Of a DNA stretch of 10,320 nucleotides, positions 1 to 6,019 are shown in pieces. The translations under genes were made by a program, and so were the position numbers. A model generated the notes under the pieces. The model did no database searches. It worked only from the letters and a program-made list of their open reading frames with translations, and was not told the origin of the DNA. Source of the stretch: Stenotrophomonas_A sp035539015. GTDB taxonomy: Bacteria > Pseudomonadota > Gammaproteobacteria > Xanthomonadales > Xanthomonadaceae. The DNA is taken from positions 1-10,320 of the forward strand of contig DATLJF010000088.1 in NCBI GenBank assembly GCA_035539015.1. The letters are read 5' to 3'. Every line of letters starts with the position of its first letter. Position 1 is the stretch's first letter.

Positions 1-1239
1 GATGGCGAGCCCTGCGTGTTCGAGCTCAATGGCATCCAGGTCGGGGTGGTGATCTGCGAGGACCTGTGGTTTGCCGAGCCGCTGCGGGCCGCGGTCGATG
101 CCGGTGCGGAGATGGTGCTGGTGCCGAATGCGTCGCCCTTCGAACGTGGCAAGCATGCCCAGCGCGATGCGCTGCTGGCCGAGCGCACGCGCGAGAGCGG
201 GGCGGCGATCGCCTACCTCAATGTCGTGGGGGGGCAGGATGCGGTGGTGTTCGACGGCGCCTCGGTCGTGGCCGACGGCGACGGCACCGTGCACCCGGCG
301 GCGGCCGCCTTCACCGATCAATGGCTGCTGGTCGAGTACAGCAGCCCGGAGCGGCGTTTCCTGCCGGTGGTATGGATGGACGACGGTGACGAAAGCATGG
401 ACGCCCTGGCCTGGCGCGCGGTGGTGCGCGGACTGCGCGACTACTGCGGCAAGAACGGTTTCAAGAGGGTGTGGCTCGGCCTGTCGGGCGGCATCGACTC
501 GGCGCTGGTGCTGGCAATCGCGGTCGACGCGCTCGGCGCGGAAAATGTCACCGCGGTGCGTTTGCCGTCGCGCTACACCGCCGACCTGTCCAACGACCTG
601 GCGGCGGAGCAATGCAAGGCGCTGGGGGTGCGGCTGGAGACGGTGGCGATCGAACCCGCCTTCGAGGGCTTCCTGGAAGCGCTGGGTCCAGTGTTTGCGG
701 ACACCCAGCCCGATGTCACCGAAGAGAACCTGCAGTCGCGCAGCCGCGGTGTCATCCTGATGGCACTGGCGAACAAGTTCGGCGGCCTGCTGCTGACCAC
801 CGGCAACAAGAGCGAGTACGCCGTCGGCTACGCCACCATCTATGGCGACATGTGCGGCGGCTACGCACCGCTGAAGGATCTGTACAAGACCGAGGTGTTC
901 GGCTTGGCCAAATGGCGCAACACCGTGGGCGGGGCGCCGGTGATTCCGCCGGCGGTGATCTCGCGCCCGCCGTCTGCGGAATTGCGCGACAACCAGACCG
1001 ACCAGGATTCGTTGCCCGCCTACGACGTGCTCGACGGCATCCTCTATCGCTACGTCGACCAGGAGCAGTCGCGCGAGGATATCGTGGCGGCCGGTTATGC
1101 CGCTGAGGTCGTGGACAAAGTGCTGCGGCTGGTCCGCATCAGCGAGTGGAAGCGGCACCAGGCCGCGCCAGGCCCGAAGGTGTCGCGCCGTGCGTTTGGT
1201 CGCGAACGACGCTATCCGATCACCAACGGCTATGCCTGA
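1..1239 (+). CDS. nadE: Glutamine-dependent NAD+ synthetase, 5' end outside window
   Basis: This enzyme makes NAD+ from nicotinic acid adenine dinucleotide, ATP and glutamine in the last step of cytosolic NAD biosynthesis. The reading frame is open from base 1, so the first roughly 130 residues of a protein usually about 540 long are missing; 412 codons are visible. The visible part starts inside the N-terminal nitrilase-type glutaminase domain. VVICEDLW holds the catalytic cysteine (bases 55-57) of the Glu-Lys-Cys triad. The C-terminal synthetase domain starts near base 400 and carries the ATP pyrophosphatase P-loop SGGIDSAL (484-507). It continues with TTGNKSEYAVGY and the APLKDLYKTEVF segment typical of the family. 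The GTG at base 16 lies inside the glutaminase domain and is not the start. The gene ends at TGA 1237-1239, followed by a hairpin terminator. It converges on bamD. The family call is secure. Confidence 0.96.
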   Translation, partial: DGEPCVFELNGIQVGVVICEDLWFAEPLRAAVDAGAEMVLVPNASPFERGKHAQRDALLAERTRESGAAIAYLNVVGGQDAVVFDGASVVADGDGTVHPAAAAFTDQWLLVEYSSPERRFLPVVWMDDGDESMDALAWRAVVRGLRDYCGKNGFKRVWLGLSGGIDSALVLAIAVDALGAENVTAVRLPSRYTADLSNDLAAEQCKALGVRLETVAIEPAFEGFLEALGPVFADTQPDVTEENLQSRSRGVILMALANKFGGLLLTTGNKSEYAVGYATIYGDMCGGYAPLKDLYKTEVFGLAKWRNTVGGAPVIPPAVISRPPSAELRDNQTDQDSLPAYDVLDGILYRYVDQEQSREDIVAAGYAAEVVDKVLRLVRISEWKRHQAAPGPKVSRRAFGRERRYPITNGYA

Positions 1240-1280
1240 TCGGCGTTGGCGAAGTGAGCGGATTTGGTGAGGTGAGAACG

Positions 1281-1308
1281 AGAAAGGCCGCCCGGAGGCG
1301 GCCTTTCT
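1281..1308. terminator. Probable bidirectional Rho-independent terminator between nadE and bamD
   Basis: A perfect 12-bp inverted repeat: AGAAAGGCCGCC (1281-1292), a four-base loop CGGA, then GGCGGCCTTTCT (1297-1308). The GC-rich core is flanked on both strands by a pyrimidine tail (CTTTCTCT on plus, CTTTCTCG on minus). It lies 41 bases after the nadE stop and 38 bases beyond the bamD stop, so it can serve both convergent genes. The T-run is interrupted by C, so strength is uncertain. Confidence 0.8.
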
Positions 1309-1346
1309 CTATTCGCGATGTTTGATTCGCGATACCGCTCAGCGGA

Positions 1347-2210
1347 TCACTTGTTGTCCATGATCGCGTTGCGCTGGCCGGTCGCGGCAGACTTCTCGCC
1401 AGCGAACGGGTTGAGCTTGCGGATCGCCCACGGGTACTTCGGCCAGTCGCCGCTGAGCCAGGGGTGCTGCGGCGCGTTCAGTTCCAGCACGCGGCGGGCA
1501 TCGGCGGCCAGGGTCTGGTTGCCCAGCTGGGTGTAGGCCTCGGCCAGCACGGCGACGGCATCGTACTGGAAGGCGCTCTGCGGGTAGGTTTCCAGCAGGT
1601 AGTTGGCGCGTCCGGCGGCCGAGACCCAGGCGCCGCGGCGCATGTAGTACATCGCATTGTCCAGCTCGTGCTGGGCGAACACGTCGCGCAGCACGATCAT
1701 GCGGGCGCGGGCGTCGGCGGCGTAGCGGCTGTTCGGGTAGCGGTCGGCAACGGTGTTGAAGTCGTTGTAGGCCTGCAGCGGCGTGGACAGATCGCGGCGG
1801 CTCGGGTCCAGGGACCAGACCCGGCGCAGGAAGATCGTGTCGCGGTTGGAGTTCGACAGGCCGCGCAGGTAGTACAGGTAGGCGATGTTGCGGTGGGTCG
1901 GGTAGGTGCGGATGAAGCGGTCGATGCTCGACACCGCGTCATCATGCTTGCCGGCCTTGTACTGGTCGTAAGCGATCTCGATCATCGCCTGTTCGGTGTA
2001 CGGACCATACGGGTACTGCGCGATCAGGCGCTTGAAGCTGGTCTCGGCGCCCGCCCAGTTACCCTTCTTGGCCAGGTTGTGAGCCTTCTCGTACAGCTGC
2101 TCGACCGGCACGCCCTCATCGGGATTCTTGTCCTTGGCGCCGCGGTGGCAGCCGGTGGCGAACAGGGCGACCATCAGCAGCAGGGCGAACGGGCGGAGGG
2201 TCGCGGACAT
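1347..2210 (-). CDS. bamD: Outer membrane assembly lipoprotein BamD
   Basis: BamD is an essential periplasmic-face lipoprotein of the BAM complex, which folds and inserts beta-barrel proteins into the outer membrane together with BamA. From the chosen ATG (2208-2210) the protein has 287 residues. It starts with a type II signal peptide: a short arginine-containing n-region, a Leu/Ala/Met-rich core and the lipobox FATGC, with the lipidated cysteine at residue 21. The rest is a tetratricopeptide-type helical repeat region typical of BamD/ComL, with recurring repeats such as NWAGAETSFKRLIAQYPYGP, KHDDAVSSIDRFIRTYPTH and GRANYLLETYPQSAFQYD. An in-frame ATG at 2229-2231 would add seven residues. 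Neither start has a clear Shine-Dalgarno, and I prefer the shorter because it gives a normal signal-peptide n-region. The divergent arrangement with rluD is common in Gammaproteobacteria. A longer plus-strand frame opposite this gene is a composition artefact. Confidence 0.96.
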   Translation of the reverse strand: MSATLRPFALLLMVALFATGCHRGAKDKNPDEGVPVEQLYEKAHNLAKKGNWAGAETSFKRLIAQYPYGPYTEQAMIEIAYDQYKAGKHDDAVSSIDRFIRTYPTHRNIAYLYYLRGLSNSNRDTIFLRRVWSLDPSRRDLSTPLQAYNDFNTVADRYPNSRYAADARARMIVLRDVFAQHELDNAMYYMRRGAWVSAAGRANYLLETYPQSAFQYDAVAVLAEAYTQLGNQTLAADARRVLELNAPQHPWLSGDWPKYPWAIRKLNPFAGEKSAATGQRNAIMDNK

Positions 2211-2268
2211 CGTTGCGGAGCGTCGGATCATGGGTCGGGCAGGGACGCAGCTGGAAAACGAAAGGGCG

Positions 2269-2274
2269 ATGATA
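2269..2274 (-). promoter_or_regulatory. Possible -10 element of the bamD promoter
   Basis: Read on the minus strand, the hexamer is TATCAT, five of six matches to the sigma-70 -10 consensus. It sits 38 bases from the outer bamD ATG and 58 from the preferred one. No good -35 hexamer is found at 16-18 bases upstream, so this is a weak, position-supported guess. The rluD promoter must also lie in this gap, but I see no convincing element for it. Confidence 0.3.
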
Positions 2275-2343
2275 GCCTAGTGGCCTGTCCCGCGACTGAA
2301 ATTCGCGACCGGACCTCGATTCCCTCCTTCTGCCGTGCATCCC

Positions 2344-3324
2344 ATGTCCCAGACCCCCGCTGATTCCCGCCAGGCCGTGGTGCCCGATGGCGCCGCCGGA
2401 CGCCGTTTCGACGCCGTCCTGGCTGAACTGTTCCCCGAATTCTCCCGTTCCCGGCTGGCCGAGTGGATCAAGTCCGGCCACGCCCTGCTGGATGGCGCCC
2501 CGGCGCGGCCACGCGACGCCCTGCGCGGCGGCGAGATCGTGACCCTGGAGGTGGTGCTGGAAACCCAGACCCACGCCGTGGCACAGGACATCCCGCTGGA
2601 GGTCCTGTACGAGGATGCCCAGGTCTTCGTGATCGACAAGCCGGCGGGCCTGGTGGTCCACCCCGGCGCCGGCAACCCCGACGGCACCCTGGTCAATGCC
2701 CTGCTGCACCGCGATCCGGCGCTGTCGGCGCTGCCGCGTGCCGGCATCGTCCACCGCCTGGACAAGGACACCAGCGGAGTCATGGTGGTGGCGCGCACGT
2801 TGGAGGCGCAGACCGCGCTGGTCGAGCAGCTCTCGGCGCGCGCAGTACACCGGCAGTATCTGGCGGTGGTGGTGGGGGCGCTGGTGTCCGGCGGCACCGC
2901 CAATGCCCCGATCGACCGCCACCCGCGCGACCGCTTGAAGATGGCGGTGCGCGAGGACGGCCGTGATGCGGTAACCCACTTCCGCCTGCGCGAGCGCTTC
3001 CGCGCCCATACCGCGCTGGAGTGCCGCCTGGAGACCGGGCGTACGCACCAGATTCGCGTGCATATGGCGCACCTGAAATATCCGATCATCGGCGACCCGC
3101 TCTACGGCGGCCCACTCAAGCTGCCCAAGGGCGCCACCGAGGAGCTCACCGCCGTACTGCGCGGCTTCAAGCGCCAGGCCCTGCATGCCGAGACCCTCGA
3201 GTTCGCCCACCCCATCAGTGGCGAGCCGGTGCGCGCGAGCGCGCCGGTGCCGGCCGACCTGAAGCAGCTGCTGGATGCGCTGCGTGCCGACACCGCCGCG
3301 GCAGCAGAGCGCGAGCGCCGCTGA
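2344..3324 (+). CDS. rluD: 23S rRNA pseudouridine synthase (RluD family)
   Basis: RluD converts uridines 1911, 1915 and 1917 (E. coli numbering) in helix 69 of 23S rRNA to pseudouridine, which supports ribosome assembly. The 326-residue protein matches the usual family length. It has an N-terminal S4 RNA-binding domain (RRFDAVLAELFPEFSRSRLAEWIKSG, broken here across residues about 20-45). The catalytic domain carries HRLDKDTSG, with the nucleophilic aspartate at about residue 140, and the late motif ETGRTHQIRVHMAHLKYPI, followed by GDPLYGG. I chose ATG 2344; an in-frame GTG at 2335 would add three residues. No Shine-Dalgarno precedes either. The TGA stop (3322-3324) shares its last base with the pgeF ATG, so the two are likely co-translated. 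RluC or RluA paralogues are less likely given the pgeF neighbour, as in E. coli. Confidence 0.94.
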   Translation: MSQTPADSRQAVVPDGAAGRRFDAVLAELFPEFSRSRLAEWIKSGHALLDGAPARPRDALRGGEIVTLEVVLETQTHAVAQDIPLEVLYEDAQVFVIDKPAGLVVHPGAGNPDGTLVNALLHRDPALSALPRAGIVHRLDKDTSGVMVVARTLEAQTALVEQLSARAVHRQYLAVVVGALVSGGTANAPIDRHPRDRLKMAVREDGRDAVTHFRLRERFRAHTALECRLETGRTHQIRVHMAHLKYPIIGDPLYGGPLKLPKGATEELTAVLRGFKRQALHAETLEFAHPISGEPVRASAPVPADLKQLLDALRADTAAAAERERR

Positions 3325-4106
3325 TGTCGGCGCCGCGGCCCTGGTTGCAAGCGGACTGGCCGGCACCGCCCGGCGTGCGTGCGTTGACCACGTTGCGCCA
3401 CGGCGCCGGCGTCTCGGCTGCGCCGTTCGACCATTTCAACCTGGGCAACCGAAGCACGGCCGAGGGCGACGCGCCGGCAGCGGTGGAGATCAACCGCGCG
3501 CAGTTGCAGGCCCTGGCGGAATTGCCATCGGCGCCGCATTGGCTGCGCCAGGTCCACGGCACCGCCGTACTACGCTTCGATGCGGCGCTGGCCGAGCCCC
3601 GGGCCGCGGCGGACGAGCCGATGGCAGATGCCGCCGTGACCGCGGTCCCCGCTGTGGTCCTGGCGATCCTCACCGCCGATTGCCTGCCGGTGGTGTTCGC
3701 CGCCGCCGATGGCAGCGAGATCGGCGCTGCCCATGCGGGCTGGCGCGGGCTGGCCGATGGTGTGCTGGAGCGCACCGTGGCGGCGATGCACAGCGCTCCG
3801 CCCGAACTGCACGCCTGGCTGGGCCCAGCCGCCGGCCCGCAGGCGTATGAAGTCGGCGACGACGTCCATGACGCATTCGTCGGCCAGGATCCCGCGGCCG
3901 CTACCGCATTCGTAGCCACCCGGGCCGGCCATTGGCGCGTGGACCTCTATGCCCTGGCTCGACAGCGCCTGCAATCGGCAGGTCTGCGCACCGAGGCGAT
4001 CCACGGCGGCGGGCTATGCACGATCTCCGACGCCGGGCGCTTCTTCTCGCATCGTCGCGACCGCCGCAGCGGCCGTCTCGCCACCCTGGTGTGGATGGCG
4101 CGGTGA
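3324..4106 (+). CDS. pgeF: Laccase-domain protein PgeF/YfiH (peptidoglycan editing factor; purine nucleoside phosphorylase/polyphenol oxidase type)
   Basis: Members of this COG1496/DUF152 family have been described as polyphenol oxidases, as purine nucleoside phosphorylase/adenosine deaminase enzymes (human LACC1 relatives), and in E. coli as PgeF, which prevents incorporation of wrong amino acids into peptidoglycan precursors. The 260-residue protein has no signal peptide and should be cytoplasmic. The metal-binding signature is present: His78 in RQVHGTAV, Cys120 in ILTADCLPVV and His137 in GAAHAGWRGL. The C-terminal CTISDAGRFFSHRRD segment is also typical. The start is fixed by the TGATG overlap with the rluD stop. 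Its own stop overlaps the next gene by four bases (GTGA). The rluD-pgeF pairing is a widely conserved arrangement. The physiological substrate cannot be read from the sequence. Confidence 0.93.
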   Translation: MSAPRPWLQADWPAPPGVRALTTLRHGAGVSAAPFDHFNLGNRSTAEGDAPAAVEINRAQLQALAELPSAPHWLRQVHGTAVLRFDAALAEPRAAADEPMADAAVTAVPAVVLAILTADCLPVVFAAADGSEIGAAHAGWRGLADGVLERTVAAMHSAPPELHAWLGPAAGPQAYEVGDDVHDAFVGQDPAAATAFVATRAGHWRVDLYALARQRLQSAGLRTEAIHGGGLCTISDAGRFFSHRRDRRSGRLATLVWMAR

Positions 4107-4651
4107 GTGCCCCGGAACCGGTGCCGCTGTTTGCACGCGTGCTCGGCCCGGCTTTCCAGACATTGGCGCCTCAGGTGCGTGCACTGCATTCGGTGCAGGG
4201 CCGGCAAACCTGGGCCGGTGTCGCGCGGATAGAGCGGGGCCGCCACCCGTTGGCGGCGCCCTGCGCTTGGCTGGCGCGTTTGCCGCCCTCGGCGGCGTCG
4301 GTGCCGGTGCAGGTGCAGTTCGAAGTCGATGCGAAGGGCGAGCGCTGGCGGCGCCGCTTTGGCGACCACGCGATGCCTTCGCGGCTATGGGCAAGCCAGG
4401 GCCAGTTGCGTGAGCGCCTGGGTGCGTTGCGCTTCGAGTTCGATCTACGCGCCGACGCCGGCGAAATCCATTGGCGGGTGCGGCGGGTCTGGGCGTTCGG
4501 GCTGCTGCCGCTGCCGAGGCGCTGGTTCGGGCAGGTGCGTTGTCGCGAGCGTGAACTAGCAGGTCGGTACGAATTCCTGGTCGAGGTCGCGCTGCCGCTG
4601 ATCGGACCGTTCATGACCTACGAGGGCTGGCTGGCGCCAGCCGCGCCTTAG
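4103..4651 (+). CDS. DUF4166 domain protein, function unknown
   Basis: A 182-residue protein starting at GTG 4103, whose codon overlaps the pgeF TGA (GTGA), indicating translational coupling. The open frame extends further left inside pgeF, but homology-like sequence starts only after this GTG. The pattern fits DUF4166. It opens with LFARVLGPAFQTLAPQVRALH and has a central VQVQFEVDAKGERWRRRFG strand pair. Next comes QGQLRERLGALRFEFDLR, then a basic RVRRVWAFGLLPLPRRWFG stretch, and it ends with VEVALPLIGPFMTYEGWL. No signal peptide or clear membrane segment is visible. The protein is Arg- and Trp-rich and looks like an all-beta domain. DUF4166 is also found fused to short-chain dehydrogenase-like domains in other proteins; here it stands alone. 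No biochemical role is assigned. Its stop codon abuts the otsA stop. Confidence 0.82.
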   Translation: MSAPEPVPLFARVLGPAFQTLAPQVRALHSVQGRQTWAGVARIERGRHPLAAPCAWLARLPPSAASVPVQVQFEVDAKGERWRRRFGDHAMPSRLWASQGQLRERLGALRFEFDLRADAGEIHWRVRRVWAFGLLPLPRRWFGQVRCRERELAGRYEFLVEVALPLIGPFMTYEGWLAPAAP

Positions 4652-6019
4652 CTACGCCGCCTCCAGCGCTTCCAGGTAGCGCTGACGCCAATGGTTGATG
4701 TCGTTGTTGCGCAGGTGTTCCATCATCCCCTGCCAACGCTCGATCCGCTTCGGCCGCGCCAGCGTGGCGGCGGTGGCAATGGCATCGGCCACGCCTTCCA
4801 GGTCGTGCGGATTGACCAGCAGCGCCTCGCGCAGTTCGTCCGCCGCGCCGGCCAGCAGCGACAGCACCAGTACGCCGGGATTGTCCGGATCTTGCGCCGC
4901 CACGTATTCCTTGGCGACCAGGTTCATGCCATCGCGCAGCGGCGTCACCAGACCGACGGCGGCGCTGCGGTAGAAGCCGGTCAGGGTGGCATGGGTGAAG
5001 TTCTGGTTGACGTAGCGCAGCGGCGTCCAGTCCGGCTCGGCGTGGCCGCCATTGATGTGCCCGGCGATCTGTTCCAGCTGGCTGCGTAGCGCACGGTATT
5101 CAGCCACGTCGCCGCGCGACACTGGCGCGATCTGCAGGTAGGTCAGGGTGCCGCGCTGGTCAGGGTGGCGCTCCAGGTAGCGTTCGAATCCCTGGAAGCG
5201 CTCGGGCAGGCCCTTGGAGTAATCGAGGCGGTCGACCCCGATGGCCAGCTGGCGGTCGCGCAGGCTCTCGCGCAAGTTGCGTACGGATTGCTTGCTCATC
5301 GCCGCCTTGGCCTGGCGTTCGATCAATGCGGTGTCGATCCCGATCGGGAATGCGGCCGCGCGCAGGCGACGGCCGCCGGGTGCCTCCAGCGCGCCTTCGC
5401 CCAGCAGCTTGCCGCCACCGAACAATCGCGCGTAGGACAGGAAGCGATCGACATCGCGCTGGGTCTGGAATCCCACCAGGTCATAGGCGTAGAGGGTGGA
5501 GAACAGTCGCGCATGGTCCGGCATCGCCTGCACCAGGTCGGCCGAGGGCATCGGCACGTGCAGGAAGAAGCCCATCTTGCAGCCGATCCCGCGTTCGCGC
5601 AGTAGCGAGGCCAGCGGGATCAGGTGGTAGTCGTGGATCCACAGGGTGTCGTCTTCGCGCAGCATCGGCGCCAGCTTCTCGGCGAACAGCGCGTTCACCC
5701 GCCGGTAGCCATCGCGCTTGGCGCGGTCGTAGTCGACCAGGTCGAGGCGGAAATGCAGCAGCGGCCACAGCGTGCGGTTGGCGAACCCGTTGTAGTACGC
5801 GTCCAGATCGCGCTTGTTGAGATCCATCGTGGCGAAGCGGATGTTGCCTTCGTCCTGCACATGCACCGCACCGCTCTCGCCACGCGCGACCTTGCCGTTC
5901 CAGCCGAACCACAGGCCGCCGCGCTCGCGCAGGGCACCCAACAAGCCGACCGCCAGGCCGCCGGCGCGGCTTTCGCCGGGCAGTGCGACGCGGTTGGAGA
6001 CCACCACCAAGCGGCTCAT
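4652..6019 (-). CDS. otsA: Alpha,alpha-trehalose-phosphate synthase (UDP-forming)
   Basis: OtsA (glycosyltransferase family 20, GT-B fold) joins UDP-glucose and glucose-6-phosphate to give trehalose-6-phosphate, the first step of trehalose synthesis for osmotic, cold and desiccation tolerance. The chosen ATG (6017-6019) gives 455 residues, close to the E. coli enzyme. It begins with the family-typical MSRLVVVSNRVALP, followed by AGGLAVGLLGAL and GGLWFGWNGK. Active-site residues expected from E. coli OtsA are present: Arg10, Asp130 in WIHDYHLI, Arg264 and Lys269 in VDRLDYSKG, Asp363 and Glu371 in RDGMNLVAKEYVAAQ. A longer frame would add five residues (MAGGV), but the shorter start has an AGGAGG and matches the family. 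The start forms an ATGA overlap with the GH15 stop. It is the last gene of an otsB-GH15-otsA operon. No hairpin follows its stop, which touches that of the convergent gene. Confidence 0.96.
   Translation of the reverse strand: MSRLVVVSNRVALPGESRAGGLAVGLLGALRERGGLWFGWNGKVARGESGAVHVQDEGNIRFATMDLNKRDLDAYYNGFANRTLWPLLHFRLDLVDYDRAKRDGYRRVNALFAEKLAPMLREDDTLWIHDYHLIPLASLLRERGIGCKMGFFLHVPMPSADLVQAMPDHARLFSTLYAYDLVGFQTQRDVDRFLSYARLFGGGKLLGEGALEAPGGRRLRAAAFPIGIDTALIERQAKAAMSKQSVRNLRESLRDRQLAIGVDRLDYSKGLPERFQGFERYLERHPDQRGTLTYLQIAPVSRGDVAEYRALRSQLEQIAGHINGGHAEPDWTPLRYVNQNFTHATLTGFYRSAAVGLVTPLRDGMNLVAKEYVAAQDPDNPGVLVLSLLAGAADELREALLVNPHDLEGVADAIATAATLARPKRIERWQGMMEHLRNNDINHWRQRYLEALEAA

Noticed and set aside
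16..1239. GTG at base 16 as the nadE start
   Set aside because: The frame is open to the left and the GTG sits inside the glutaminase domain a few codons before the catalytic cysteine, so the gene simply begins outside the window.
2321..2330. GAAGGAGGGA on the minus strand, a perfect ribosome-site-like string
   Set aside because: No start codon follows at a usable distance on that strand and no reading frame there looks real.
1464..2363. 299-codon open frame on the plus strand opposite bamD
   Set aside because: It lies antisense to a well-recognised bamD, is full of Val/Gly/Ala/Arg without domain motifs, and runs past the bamD start into rluD. It fits a high-GC shadow frame.
2116..3366. 416-codon open frame on the minus strand opposite rluD
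   Set aside because: Antisense to rluD with low-complexity Arg/Ala/Gly/His/Gln composition and no family pattern. It spans both bamD and rluD, as a shadow would.
3932..4102. N-terminal extension of the DUF4166 frame into pgeF
   Set aside because: The translated extension is an out-of-frame reading of pgeF without DUF4166 features, and the GTG at 4103 gives the classic overlap start.
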